Assembly (NCBI GenBank): GCA_002305545.1
Contig: DBRG01000003.1
Span: forward strand, 28,264 to 92,263
Source of the DNA: Bacteroidales bacterium UBA1374
GTDB taxonomy: Bacteria; Bacteroidota; Bacteroidia; Bacteroidales; UBA932
Length of the DNA stretch: 64,000 nucleotides
Direction of reading: 5' to 3'
Part shown: positions 23,506 to 32,570 of the stretch, one piece after another
Layout of the letters: every line of letters begins with the position of its first letter
Position numbering within the stretch: position 1 is the stretch's first letter
Made by a program: the position numbers and the translations under genes
The notes under the pieces: generated by a model
What the model saw: only the letters and a program-made list of their open reading frames with translations
Told to the model about the DNA's origin: nothing
The model's database searches: none

Positions 23506-26500
23506 TTACATTTTTCTGTCAGGGGGTGTTCCGGGCAGCGGTTCATAAGATTTGAGCTCCTCGAGGAGGACTTCAATGGCCTTGTTCAGCTGCGCGTCAT
23601 TTCCCAGGTAATCTTCAAAAGGATTGATATCGACTTCAATATCGGGTTCCACTCCATATCCCTCTATGATCCATTCCCCGTCTGTTGAATAGGAAGTGAA
23701 GAAAGGCGTGCGCACATCCTGCCCGTCAAGGTAGGGCTTGGATCCCGATATACCCACGATGCCTCCCCAGGTTCTGGTGCCAATGAGTTTACCAAGGCCC
23801 ATCTTCCGGAATCCGTAAGGGAACAGATCCCCGTCCGACATGGAGTATTTGTCTATCAGGCATACTTTGGGTCCCGAGTGGCTTTCGTTGGGAACCGGCA
23901 GATTCATCCCGTTGCGGTACATGCTCATTCGGTAGGCTTCACGGGCCAGACGTTCCAGGATGATGGGAGACACGTTCCCGCCACCGTTCATGCGGTCATC
24001 AATGATAAGGGCCTTTTTATCCAGCTGGCTATAAAACAGTTTGGTGAACATATCCAGACCGGCAATACCCATGTCGGGAATGTGGATGTACCCGATCTGA
24101 CCGTTGCCCGCCCTGTTGACCTTATTGATGTTTTCCTGTACCCATTCGTAATACACCAAAGGGGCTTCATCGGCAATGGGCTTGACATAAACGGTGCGTG
24201 CCCCTGTTTTGGCAGGTGTACTATTCACGGTCAGGGCAACTGTTTTATCCACTTTTCCCACCAATGCTTCGTAGATCACTTTCATGGGAGTGCAGTCTAC
24301 CCCATCCACCTCCAGGATGTAATCTCCCTGTGAAATATCCACTCCGCCTTCGTGGAAAGGAGAGCGGAGCGATTTGTCCCAGTTTTCTCCCTCGTAGATT
24401 TTTACTACACGGAATGCTCCGGAAGGATCCTTGCTAAAACGGGCCCCCAGCAAGCCCACCTTCACCCGTTCGGCAGCCGGTGTGTCTGAGGGTGAGGTGA
24501 CATAACAGTGGCCCACGTTCAATTCAGAGATCATTTCCCCAATCACATAAGTCAGATCATGACGGTGTTTTACATACGGCAACAAGGCTTCGTATTTTTC
24601 GCGGATCCCGTTCCAGTCGCGTCCGTGCATGGTAGGCAGGTAAAAATGATCCCGGTAAACGCGCCAGGTTTCCTGGAAAATCTGGTTCCATTCGGCAGGG
24701 TAATCTGCAAAAATCCTGACATCACCCATGCTCACTTTTTTGTCCTTTTTCCAGGTGGGAGCTCCTATGACAAACAAATCATCCCCGTCACGAAGCAGCA
24801 TTTTTTTACCCTTCGGAGCATAAGCCAGCGGCATTCCTGTGATTACCGCGCTTTCTTTAAGATCGCTGAGCGAGATTTTTTTAACCTCCCTTCTCGTCAT
24901 GAAATAGAGGTCCCCGTCCACAGCAGCCAGAATTTGGTACGTTCCCGGCTCCAGGGGCAGGGCCGAGGCCCTTTCTACGATCCCGTCCAGATCTACCGTA
25001 ACCGTGATTTGTTTTTTCACGGCGGATTCGGCTTTGTCGTTTTTACGGCCTTTTTGCCCGGCAGCCGGTGCAGCGGGGATCTCGCTCTTTTCCGAGGGCT
25101 TGTATTCCACAGCTTTCAGGGCTGTGGGATCGGGTGTGTCTTTGGCCAGCGGGAGCACGAAGATATAAGATGAAACATTATAAGTCGCATTCCATTCCAC
25201 CCACGAATAGTTGGCCCTGAAGTCACGGGCCGATGTGAAAAACAGGTATTTGCCATCGTCTGAAAACACACCTGACTGGGCATCATACCAGGGGCTGGTT
25301 ACCGGGTAGGAGATATTGTCATCTACACTGTACAGGTATACAACGCTCATACGGTTTTCTGCCTGGGTGGCATAGGTAATCCATTTGCCGTCCGGGGAAA
25401 TATCATAATTGCGGATTGTGGAGAAGGGTGTTTGCAGTATTTTGCGGGAAGTACCTGTTTCAGGGTTGGCGCACCATAATTCCCTTTCTTCTGTGGTAAA
25501 GTATAAGGCTTTGGAGTCAGGTGCCCAGGATAAGTTGTCAGGATAACCATCTGTAAAAGAAGTGATTTTCCGTGCCTCGGAGGATTTATCATACGGCATG
25601 ACGTACAATTGGTATTCGCCCGTCTGATCCGAGAACCAGGCAATCCGTGAGCCATCGGGAGACCAGCAGGCTTCGCGTTCGTGTACACCCGGGGTGCGGG
25701 TCAGGTTATAGGTTGCCCCTTCTGTTCCCGGAACGGAAAATACATCGCCCCGGGCTGTAACCAGTACCTGTTCCCCATTCGGGGACAAAGAGAATCCTGC
25801 AGCCTGTCCGGCAACGTCCAGCAGGCGTGTCCTGGCATTAAGGTTCTCTTCGTTCAGTCTGATATCGACTTTTTTAAGATCTCCGGTTTTTGTGTGGAAT
25901 AAATAAACATAGCCTCCGTTTTCAAAAGTAATATAATCTCCTCCGGCGGCAGGGAATTTAATGTCGTAGGTATCGAACCGGGTGATCTTTTCAGTCTTTT
26001 TTGTTCCCGTGTTGTAACGGAACAGGTTCATTATGGAATCGCGGTCCGAAATAAAGTAAATATCTGCTCCAATCCACATGGGAAAAATATCCTGGGCGTT
26101 GTCCCCTTCGCCGGCGGTTATATTTTCCATTTGCGTGGTTCCCAGTTTGTTGACCCATATATCATCTGCCTGTCCGCCTTTATAATATTTCCAGGTTCTG
26201 AATTCACGGAACATGCGGTTCAAGGCCAGGTACTGGCCATCGGGTGAAAAAGAGCAGAATCCGCCCTCGGTCGTTGGGATCTGGCTCAGTTCCCCTCCTT
26301 CGGCCGGAACGGTGAACAGGTGGGCGCGCATACCGGAAAAACTGTACCAGCGCGAACGCAACACGATATTTTGTCCATCCGGAGTCCACCCCATGACAAT
26401 GTTGTTGGGACCCATGCGGTCTCCTATATTATCCCTGTCCAGGGCAGCCGTATAGGTCAGGCGTAGTGGCTCACCTCCTTCTGCAGGTATGGTATAGACT

Positions 26501-26766
26501 TCGGTATTGCCGTCATATTGTCCGGTAAAGGCGATGGTGCGGCCATCGGGTGAAAATTTGGGAAAGACTTCATATCCGATGTGTGATGTAATCCTTGTGG
26601 CATTACCTCCTTCCAGTGGCACGGTATAAAGATCTCCGGCATACGAAAAGGCGATCACCCCGTTTCCAACGGCAGGGAAGCGGAGCAGGCGTCCTTCCTG
26701 GTCCCGGGCAGAAAGGGATGTCAGGGCAGTTAACAACAGTACTGTTAAAATAAGTCTGCATTTCAT
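23506..26766 (-). CDS. Exported Tricorn-like protease
   Basis: 1086 residues with a signal peptide (residues 1-20). Two beta-propellers fill about 25-600, with recurrent FSPDGR/WTPDGQ/WSPDGSRIAW blade motifs. A low-complexity linker (PAAPAAGQKGRK) follows. Then come the Tricorn C1 helical region, a PDZ (about 765-850) and the C2/S41-type domain with the nucleophile Ser977 in KYSMSDGDLFPYGF and the oxyanion block NGGGNVSP. Tricorn cleaves peptides released by larger proteases; the exported bacterial form should work in the periplasm. Length matches the family. It is co-transcribed with the S9-like hydrolase. Confidence 0.93.
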   Translation of the reverse strand: MKCRLILTVLLLTALTSLSARDQEGRLLRFPAVGNGVIAFSYAGDLYTVPLEGGNATRITSHIGYEVFPKFSPDGRTIAFTGQYDGNTEVYTIPAEGGEPLRLTYTAALDRDNIGDRMGPNNIVMGWTPDGQNIVLRSRWYSFSGMRAHLFTVPAEGGELSQIPTTEGGFCSFSPDGQYLALNRMFREFRTWKYYKGGQADDIWVNKLGTTQMENITAGEGDNAQDIFPMWIGADIYFISDRDSIMNLFRYNTGTKKTEKITRFDTYDIKFPAAGGDYITFENGGYVYLFHTKTGDLKKVDIRLNEENLNARTRLLDVAGQAAGFSLSPNGEQVLVTARGDVFSVPGTEGATYNLTRTPGVHEREACWSPDGSRIAWFSDQTGEYQLYVMPYDKSSEARKITSFTDGYPDNLSWAPDSKALYFTTEERELWCANPETGTSRKILQTPFSTIRNYDISPDGKWITYATQAENRMSVVYLYSVDDNISYPVTSPWYDAQSGVFSDDGKYLFFTSARDFRANYSWVEWNATYNVSSYIFVLPLAKDTPDPTALKAVEYKPSEKSEIPAAPAAGQKGRKNDKAESAVKKQITVTVDLDGIVERASALPLEPGTYQILAAVDGDLYFMTRREVKKISLSDLKESAVITGMPLAYAPKGKKMLLRDGDDLFVIGAPTWKKDKKVSMGDVRIFADYPAEWNQIFQETWRVYRDHFYLPTMHGRDWNGIREKYEALLPYVKHRHDLTYVIGEMISELNVGHCYVTSPSDTPAAERVKVGLLGARFSKDPSGAFRVVKIYEGENWDKSLRSPFHEGGVDISQGDYILEVDGVDCTPMKVIYEALVGKVDKTVALTVNSTPAKTGARTVYVKPIADEAPLVYYEWVQENINKVNRAGNGQIGYIHIPDMGIAGLDMFTKLFYSQLDKKALIIDDRMNGGGNVSPIILERLAREAYRMSMYRNGMNLPVPNESHSGPKVCLIDKYSMSDGDLFPYGFRKMGLGKLIGTRTWGGIVGISGSKPYLDGQDVRTPFFTSYSTDGEWIIEGYGVEPDIEVDINPFEDYLGNDAQLNKAIEVLLEELKSYEPLPGTPPDRKM

Positions 26767-26863
26767 AATATGGATATATTAAATTAGTCTGCATGTAAAG
26801 TTAAATAAGTTGTTTCAAGAGACAAATTCTTCGTATATTTACTCATCATTTAACAAAACCATT

Positions 26864-27310
26864 ATGTCAAAATTTCTTAAAGAATTCAAAGCATTTGCCC
26901 TCAGGGGCAATGTGGTGGATATGGCTGTCGGTATCATAATTGGCGCAGCTTTTGGCAAAATTGTGTCTTCTCTTGTTTCGGACCTGCTCATGCCACTGGT
27001 AGGTGCCCTGGTCGGAGGGGTCAATTTTACCGACTGGAAATGGACCATAGTGGGGGAACGAGCCAGCATCCTGGACCCTGATATCATGCTGCCTGCCGTA
27101 ACCCTGAATTACGGGAATTTTATCCAGGTGCTCATAGATTTCATAATCATTGCCTTCTGCGTGTTCCTGCTTATCAAGGGTTTAAACAGGCTGACCTCGG
27201 CCAAAAAGAAAGAAGCAGAGCAGGAAGCTCCGGCACCGGCCCCAGAGACTGAACCCACCCGCGAAGAAGTGCTTTTGACAGAGATCCGCGACCTGCTTAA
27301 AACGAAATAG
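26864..27310 (+). CDS. mscL: Large-conductance mechanosensitive channel
   Basis: 148 residues from ATG 26864 (MSKFLKEFKAFALRGN...), the conserved MscL amino terminus; the upstream ATG at 26810 is not used by homologues. TM1 contains the gate region VVDMAVGIIIGAAFGKIVSSLV and TM2 spans about 80-105. The C-terminal helix EVLLTEIRDLLK is preceded by an acidic/proline linker. It opens under membrane tension to release osmolytes. A TATATTTA promoter-like element sits about 24 bp upstream. Convergent with the LytTR membrane regulator, 5 bp between stops. Confidence 0.96.
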   Translation: MSKFLKEFKAFALRGNVVDMAVGIIIGAAFGKIVSSLVSDLLMPLVGALVGGVNFTDWKWTIVGERASILDPDIMLPAVTLNYGNFIQVLIDFIIIAFCVFLLIKGLNRLTSAKKKEAEQEAPAPAPETEPTREEVLLTEIRDLLKTK

Positions 27311-27315
27311 GATCC

Positions 27316-28164
27316 TTATAGATTTGTAAACCAACGGGCAATCTGTTCTGCATGCGTGCGGGAGACAGGTATGTCCGGTACTTTTGTTATGCCAAGATCC
27401 AGCACAATGCCGTTGGGCGTTCTTTTGGCTATCCTGACCTGGTCCAGATTCACCATAAAAGAACGGTGACAGCGCACAACCCTCGTCTGGGCAAAACGTG
27501 CTTCCATCTCCTTTAATGTGTTCCTTACCAGGTAATTACTTACCCCCGATTTTGATAAATACCATACAGACACGTAATTGTCTGCCGACTCGAGGTACAG
27601 CAGGGAATCTTTTTTAATGGAAAGTTGCAAAGCACCTTTCTCGTCCCTGAAACTGATGATATCTGCGCCGGAAGAGGGCTTCCCTGCTTTTTCCTTTTCC
27701 TCCAGTTCACTCAGGCGCATTGATTTTTCCTTCCAGGAGAGGAACAAAATGGATATGATATAGGGGAGCAGCAGGATCAGACTGGTGTTTATCACAGAAG
27801 AACGGTATACTTCCATGAAATCGCGTGTTTCGTCCAGGGTAAAGGAATAAAGAGTGTAAAAGAGCGACATGAAAAAGATCTCGGCGATGACCCATATGAT
27901 GTATTCCCAGTAGGTAAGCGTTCTTTTTTTGGTGTAATAGAACATGACGACCCGGCTGATGACCACCACCAGGACTCCGGTCAGGATAATCAGACTGGAA
28001 TAAAGAAAATATTCAAATCTTGTTATGGGATACCACTGGGGCGATTCAAAGGGTTTGTATATGTTGATGAACAACAGTGCAAAGATGGCAGTGAAAGCCA
28101 CCACCAGGGTTAGGTTGGATCTTTTATAGATAAAGGGCGGAATTTTTCTTCGCAGGATGCTCAT
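27316..28164 (-). CDS. Membrane-bound LytTR transcription regulator
   Basis: 282 residues. Four hydrophobic helices (about 18-34, 52-72, 87-108 and 124-144) are followed by a basic/coiled stretch KEKSMRLSELEEKEKAGK. A C-terminal LytTR domain spans about 175-280 (LYLESADNYVSVWYL, VVRCHRSFMVNLDQV). There is no receiver domain, so it is regulated through its membrane part rather than by phosphorylation, as in other membrane-embedded LytTR proteins. Signal and targets unknown. Its neighbours are unrelated by function. Confidence 0.88.
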   Translation of the reverse strand: MSILRRKIPPFIYKRSNLTLVVAFTAIFALLFINIYKPFESPQWYPITRFEYFLYSSLIILTGVLVVVISRVVMFYYTKKRTLTYWEYIIWVIAEIFFMSLFYTLYSFTLDETRDFMEVYRSSVINTSLILLLPYIISILFLSWKEKSMRLSELEEKEKAGKPSSGADIISFRDEKGALQLSIKKDSLLYLESADNYVSVWYLSKSGVSNYLVRNTLKEMEARFAQTRVVRCHRSFMVNLDQVRIAKRTPNGIVLDLGITKVPDIPVSRTHAEQIARWFTNL

Positions 28165-28275
28165 ACGACAAAGGTAAAATTTTTTTGTCCCCGGACAGGT
28201 GCATTTTATCCCGCCGGGACGCTGTTCATCCCCCGGAATGGTCTTCTATCCCATTTTTTTGAATAACAGGAGGCG

Positions 28276-29445
28276 ATGGTTTTGCTTTGCATCATGGAGA
28301 GGACAAAACTGTTGGGTTCATGTTTTTCTTTTGACAGGGCAGTGCAGCTGCCGGACAGGCCTGTAGTCAGCCTTCCTTTTGATTTTACCCGGGACCTGGG
28401 ACGGGAAGAGGTGACCCGGCTGCAGGAAAGCATCCAGGCTGCCCCGTTTTGTCCTGCAGCCGATACCGCCATTGACGAAAACCAGCAATTCCGGTATGTG
28501 ATTTTTGCCCCTGCAGGAACATCGCGTTTTGACAGGGCCATCATCCTGCTCCACGGACTGAATGAAAGGTCATGGCAGAAATACCTGACCTGGGCAGAAG
28601 ACCTGGTCATGACCTGCGGGGTTCCCGTCGTGTTGTTTCCTATTGCATTTCACATGAACAGAACACCTGTTGCGTGGATTACACCGCGGGGACTTGTGCC
28701 CTGGCTGAACCGGAGAAAACAGGAAATCAAAAATTTGTGCAATGCATCTTTTTTCAACCTGGCCCTGAGTTCACGCCTGTCTGTGAGCCCTCTCAGGTTT
28801 TACAGCTCGGGCCTGGAATCTGCCTTCAACCTGATCCAGCTTATTAACGACATGAAACAGGGCAGGCACCCGCTGTTCACAGACTCGGTCCGGACAGATT
28901 TTTTTGCTTATTCCATAGGGGCACTTCTTGCCCAGGTGGTGCTGATGGCCGATCCTTATGAAAACCTGCCGGACTCCAGGCTTTTCACATTTTGCGGGGG
29001 ATCTGTCTTTGAAAGGATGAACGGGAATTCCCGCGATATCATGGACCAGGAAGCTTACCAGAAGATCAGGGAATACTACCTGGGCGAATTTCACAATTTT
29101 CAACGGGGGCAGGATGGCCGCCAGGCCGGTGTTTCTGACAAGCTCACCAATGCTTTCCGTTTGATGATACACTCGGCCGATCCGGAAGACGGTCGCCGGA
29201 TGTTCTTTGCCAGAGCAAAAGACAGGATCATGATGATATCCCTGCGAAAGGACACTGTAATTCCCACGGTGGGTTTGCACGAGGCCACAGGGCAGGAGCT
29301 GGCCGGATATATGACCCGGGAACTGGATTTTCCTTATGAATACACCCATCAGTCGCCTTTTCCGGAAAACGGCAAAATCCACGAAAAGGAGCTTATACCT
29401 TCTTTCCGGTCAGTTTTTGACCGGGCTGCAGGGTTTCTGGCCTGA
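28276..29445 (+). CDS. DUF6051-like alpha/beta-hydrolase-fold protein
   Basis: 389 residues, or 383 if translation starts at the second ATG (28294, MERTKLLGS). It resembles a Bacteroidota family of unknown function that I believe is DUF6051. Features of an alpha/beta hydrolase can be seen: AIILLHGLNERSWQKYLTWAE near residue 95, and a nucleophile-elbow-like FAYSIGALLAQV near residue 215. A possible acid (RKDTVIPT) and His (TGQELA region or YTHQSPF) lie further on. No signal peptide, so it is cytosolic. Convergent with oxyR, 6 bp apart. Substrate unknown. Confidence 0.6.
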   Translation: MVLLCIMERTKLLGSCFSFDRAVQLPDRPVVSLPFDFTRDLGREEVTRLQESIQAAPFCPAADTAIDENQQFRYVIFAPAGTSRFDRAIILLHGLNERSWQKYLTWAEDLVMTCGVPVVLFPIAFHMNRTPVAWITPRGLVPWLNRRKQEIKNLCNASFFNLALSSRLSVSPLRFYSSGLESAFNLIQLINDMKQGRHPLFTDSVRTDFFAYSIGALLAQVVLMADPYENLPDSRLFTFCGGSVFERMNGNSRDIMDQEAYQKIREYYLGEFHNFQRGQDGRQAGVSDKLTNAFRLMIHSADPEDGRRMFFARAKDRIMMISLRKDTVIPTVGLHEATGQELAGYMTRELDFPYEYTHQSPFPENGKIHEKELIPSFRSVFDRAAGFLA

Positions 29446-29451
29446 ACCCGG

Positions 29452-30381
29452 CTAGAGTCTGATGGCGAATTTTTTGAGCCTTGTATCGAGCATATCCCCG
29501 GGAATGATCTGTTTAATGGTATTGGCAACAGCATTCAACAACCTTTCACGGTAAAAATCTTTGTACACGGCAATGGAAATTTCACGTACCGGGGGCGGGT
29601 CGTTTACAGGGCGTACATGGGTGGCCTGTATTTCATCCAGCATGGGCAGATGCAATTGCGGAATGAGGGTGTAACCGCCATTGGTGTCTATGATCCTGAC
29701 CAGGTTGTCTATGCTTCCTGCTTCGTACACCTGCTTGTCTGCCGGTGTGTTATCCGCGCAAAAATTGAATACCTGATTGCGCAGGCAATGACCTTCCTGC
29801 AGGACCCACAAATGTTGCAGGGGCAGTTCGGTAGCTGAGAGTTCCTTTTTAGGATAATTGGGATCGGAAGGAGCAATGTAGGCCAGGAATTTTTCATAAT
29901 AAAGCGGGATTTCCAGCAGGTCCGGATCAAGGAGCGGAGTGGCCAGAAGGCCCATGTCAATTTTTGCCTCTTTCAGATCACGGATGATTTCATCGGTCCG
30001 CATTTCCAGGATACTGACCCGGGTCAGGGGAAAATCCTTTTTGAACAAACCAATGAATTGAGGAACAATATAGGGAGCCACCGTTGGAATGACACCCAGG
30101 CTGAACCGTGTATCCAGGCTTTCTTTTCCTGCCTGAACCAGTTCCTGCACCTGCGTGGCCTGCTTTAATATCAGTCGCGCCTGGTGAATGATCTCTTCTC
30201 CCATGGGTGTAGGCTCTACGGGGTGTTTGGAACGGTCAAATATCCTGACATCCAGCTCTTCCTCAAGACGGGAAATCATGGCGCTCAGGGTAGGCTGGGA
30301 AATGCCACATTCACCGGCCGCTTTGACAAAATGCCTGTGACGGTCCAGCGCGACAATGTACTGGAGTTGTTGTAACGTCAT
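29452..30381 (-). CDS. oxyR: OxyR, LysR-type peroxide sensor
   Basis: 309 residues. An N-terminal LysR winged helix (1-60, with ECGISQPTLSAMISRLEEELD) is followed by the two-lobed sensor domain. Both redox cysteines are present at exactly the E. coli positions, Cys199 in QEGHCLRNQ and Cys208 in FNFC; peroxide drives their disulfide and activates transcription. It is divergent from the peroxiredoxin gene. The intergenic region holds an ATAG-N7-CTAT half-operator at 30393-30407. A minus-strand TATCTTTG at 30386-30393 lies only 4 bp before the start, so OxyR bound there could repress its own gene. Confidence 0.94.
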   Translation of the reverse strand: MTLQQLQYIVALDRHRHFVKAAGECGISQPTLSAMISRLEEELDVRIFDRSKHPVEPTPMGEEIIHQARLILKQATQVQELVQAGKESLDTRFSLGVIPTVAPYIVPQFIGLFKKDFPLTRVSILEMRTDEIIRDLKEAKIDMGLLATPLLDPDLLEIPLYYEKFLAYIAPSDPNYPKKELSATELPLQHLWVLQEGHCLRNQVFNFCADNTPADKQVYEAGSIDNLVRIIDTNGGYTLIPQLHLPMLDEIQATHVRPVNDPPPVREISIAVYKDFYRERLLNAVANTIKQIIPGDMLDTRLKKFAIRL

Positions 30382-30392
30382 AAAACAAAGAT

Positions 30393-30407
30393 ATAGAAAA
30401 TATCTAT
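30393..30407. promoter_or_regulatory. Candidate OxyR operator half-site
   Basis: ATAG-N7-CTAT, exact match to the core of the known OxyR recognition element (ATAGnt-nnnanCTAT). The next half at the expected 7-bp spacing (30415-30429) is degenerate. It lies 20 bp upstream of the -33 TTTG of the peroxiredoxin promoter, a suitable position for activation. Confidence 0.6.
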
Positions 30408-30427
30408 AATTATATAAATAAAATCTG

Positions 30428-30459
30428 TTTGATTAATATTATTGTGCGTCTTACCTTTG
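30428..30459 (+). promoter_or_regulatory. Peroxiredoxin promoter (TTTG-N20-TACCTTTG)
   Basis: TTTG at 30428-30431 and TACCTTTG at 30452-30459 are separated by 20 bp, a full match to the Bacteroidota sigma-ABfr consensus. The start codon is 43 bp downstream. Confidence 0.75.
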
Positions 30460-30502
30460 CCCCAGCAAACAGAAATAGAAACAACAAATAACTCAAAAAA
30501 CC

Positions 30503-31225
30503 ATGGAAAGCGTTAACAGTTCAACAAAATCATATCCTATTCCCAGAATCGGGGAACCCGCACCACAGTTCAAAGCCATCACAACGCAGGGGGACATTAA
30601 TTTCCCGTCTGACTACAAAGGAAAATGGGTAATCCTGTTCAGCCACCCTGCAGACTTCACACCTGTATGTACGTCTGAGTTCATGACCTTTGCCTCTATG
30701 GAGGAAGAGTTTAAAGCATTGAATACCGAACTTGTGGGATTGTCCGTGGACGGTCTTTACAGTCACATTGCCTGGTTGCGGACTATCAAGGAGAAAATCC
30801 AGTACAAGGGAATGAAGAACATTGAAGTGAAGTTCCCGCTCATTGAAGACATCACCATGGAGGTGGCCAACCTTTATGGCATGGTTCAACCGGGAGAGAG
30901 CAACACCAAAGCAGTCCGCGCCGTTTTCTTCATTGACCCCAAAGGCATTATCCGCACCATCATTTATTATCCTTTATCCCTTGGCCGTAATTTTGATGAG
31001 CTCAAACGTGTCCTTATAGGACTACAGACAGCCGATGAATTCAAGGTAGCTCTGCCCGCCGACTGGCGTCCCGGGGATGACGTAATTGTTCCGACAGCCG
31101 GATCCTGCGGCCAGGCAAAAAACCGGCTCGAAGTTCCGGAAGAAGGTGTCACATGTTACGATTGGTTCTTTTGCACCAAGAAGCTTGAGAAAGAAAAAAT
31201 CGAGAAAGCTTTAAGAAAAAAGTAA
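30503..31225 (+). CDS. Prx6/archaeal-type peroxiredoxin
   Basis: 240 residues. The peroxidatic Cys56 is in HPADFTPVCTSEF. The C-terminal extension carries Cys202 (GSCGQAKN) and Cys218/Cys224 (VTCYDWFFCTKK), the arrangement of Prx6-subfamily enzymes first studied in archaea, where the C-terminal cysteines resolve the oxidised site. It reduces H2O2 and organic peroxides in the cytosol. Divergent from oxyR, with a strong promoter and an OxyR half-site between them. A good intrinsic terminator follows at 31258-31288. Confidence 0.93.
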   Translation: MESVNSSTKSYPIPRIGEPAPQFKAITTQGDINFPSDYKGKWVILFSHPADFTPVCTSEFMTFASMEEEFKALNTELVGLSVDGLYSHIAWLRTIKEKIQYKGMKNIEVKFPLIEDITMEVANLYGMVQPGESNTKAVRAVFFIDPKGIIRTIIYYPLSLGRNFDELKRVLIGLQTADEFKVALPADWRPGDDVIVPTAGSCGQAKNRLEVPEEGVTCYDWFFCTKKLEKEKIEKALRKK

Positions 31226-31255
31226 AAAAAAGTTCACGACGTAAAGGAACGTTCA

Positions 31256-31288
31256 AGGCGCACATTGATTGTCAATGCGCGCTTTTTT
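31256..31288 (+). terminator. Intrinsic terminator of the peroxiredoxin gene
   Basis: GCGC(A)CATTGA pairs with TCAATG(C)GCGC around a TTG loop, then TTTTTT at 31283-31288. It ends 25 bp before the start of the ferredoxin gene. Confidence 0.8.
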
Positions 31289-31313
31289 ATTAATTTTGAT
31301 AAAATTGAAATCT

Positions 31314-31496
31314 ATGGAAGAAGATTACCTGATCTGCTATTGCAACGAAGTGCACAAAAGCACGATCGTAAATGCCATCAAGGAAAAAGGACTAAAAACG
31401 GTTGAAGAGGTGGGACATGAAACAGGAGCCGGGCAGGTGTGCGGTCACTGCCGGCCCGACATCCAGAAGCTGCTGGATGAGCTGAATACAGAATAA
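31314..31496 (+). CDS. BFD-like [2Fe-2S] protein
   Basis: 60 residues from ATG 31314; the upstream start at 31269 lies in the terminator hairpin. Four cysteines Cys8-x-Cys10 and Cys43-x-x-Cys46 match the BFD [2Fe-2S] motif, with the helical GLKTVEEVGHETGAGQVCGHC core. The E. coli family member releases iron from bacterioferritin; similar domains occur in NirB and NifU. Its position behind oxyR and the peroxiredoxin fits a role in iron or redox homeostasis, but it has its own transcription unit. Confidence 0.85.
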   Translation: MEEDYLICYCNEVHKSTIVNAIKEKGLKTVEEVGHETGAGQVCGHCRPDIQKLLDELNTE

Positions 31497-31658
31497 TCAA
31501 TACCCCATGCTTTCAGGACAGGAGATCTTTCATGGCTCTAGCTACCAGTTTACTGGCCAGACCGGGGCTTGAAGCGTTTCTTTTTTTTCAGGGGTTGAGC
31601 GCCTGATTTCCAGCCCGGAATTCACAGCTGATTCTAAAAATCAAGTTATATTTGCCCT

Positions 31659-32570
31659 ATGAAAAGAGCGATTGTTTATTTGTGTTTATTATGGATCCCG
31701 TTGGTATCCATGGCTCAGGCCACAGGACTGTCATCCTCTCAGATAAGGGTTACCCCTGAAGATATAGCGGTCTATGAAAAGGTAATGGAGGTTTTAGCAC
31801 CTTTACGGGGAGAATCCATGCCTGTGATAATCATGAAAGCGGCAGAGGCCATGCTGGAAACCCCTTATGCGGGCGGAACACTGGAACATGAACCTGAAAT
31901 GCTAACAGTTTCCCTGGCCCGGACAGATTGTATTCTTCTGGTAGAAGCATGTGTAGCCATGGCACAGACTGCACGGCAGGAAGACCGGAGTTTTGAAGCT
32001 TTTTGCGAGAACCTGAAACAATTTCGTTACCGTGATGGCATGGTTGACGGATACGCAAGCCGCATCCATTATACCAGTGAGTGGATCCTGCAGGCTAAGG
32101 CACGAGGGCTGGCTGCCGAGTTGAGCGGGAATATTGCCGGAACTCCCCTGGAACAGAGATTTTCCTATATGTCCTCTCATTCGGAAAAATACCCGCTCCT
32201 GGCTTCAGATAAGGAACTCGTGTCACGGATAGCTGCTATGGAAGAGCGTCTTCGACAGGAAGAATATTTTTTCATACCCAAAACAAAGCTGGAAAGCAAC
32301 CTGGACAATATCCACCACGGAGATATGATCTGCTTTGTAACCAACACAGAAGGGCTGGATATATCGCATGTGGCATTTGCCTTTGAGTATTATGAATGCG
32401 AGCACGACTGCTGCACCGACGGGCGCGGGTGCTCCAATGGACAACGGCAGCTGGGTTTCCTGCATGCCTCTTCAAAGGAAAGGAAAGTAGTGGTGGACAA
32501 AATGACACTTACAGGTTATGTAAACGGGTTGGCCTCCTGTAGCGGGATAAGGATTGTCAGGTTCTTGTGA
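31659..32570 (+). CDS. DUF1460 protein (exported amidase-like, NlpC/P60-related)
   Basis: 303 residues with a signal peptide (1-19, ending SMAQ). DUF1460 proteins of Bacteroidota are structurally related to NlpC/P60 cysteine peptidases and are suspected cell-wall amidases. The block ARTDCILLVEACVAM (about residue 90) supplies the candidate nucleophile Cys, and GDMICFVTNTEGLDISHVAFAF (about 225-245) the candidate catalytic His. A cysteine cluster, CEHDCCTDGRGCSNG (about 248-262), interrupts the usual fold and looks like an insertion. The last 14 bp overlap the convergent OLD-like gene. Confidence 0.82.
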   Translation: MKRAIVYLCLLWIPLVSMAQATGLSSSQIRVTPEDIAVYEKVMEVLAPLRGESMPVIIMKAAEAMLETPYAGGTLEHEPEMLTVSLARTDCILLVEACVAMAQTARQEDRSFEAFCENLKQFRYRDGMVDGYASRIHYTSEWILQAKARGLAAELSGNIAGTPLEQRFSYMSSHSEKYPLLASDKELVSRIAAMEERLRQEEYFFIPKTKLESNLDNIHHGDMICFVTNTEGLDISHVAFAFEYYECEHDCCTDGRGCSNGQRQLGFLHASSKERKVVVDKMTLTGYVNGLASCSGIRIVRFL

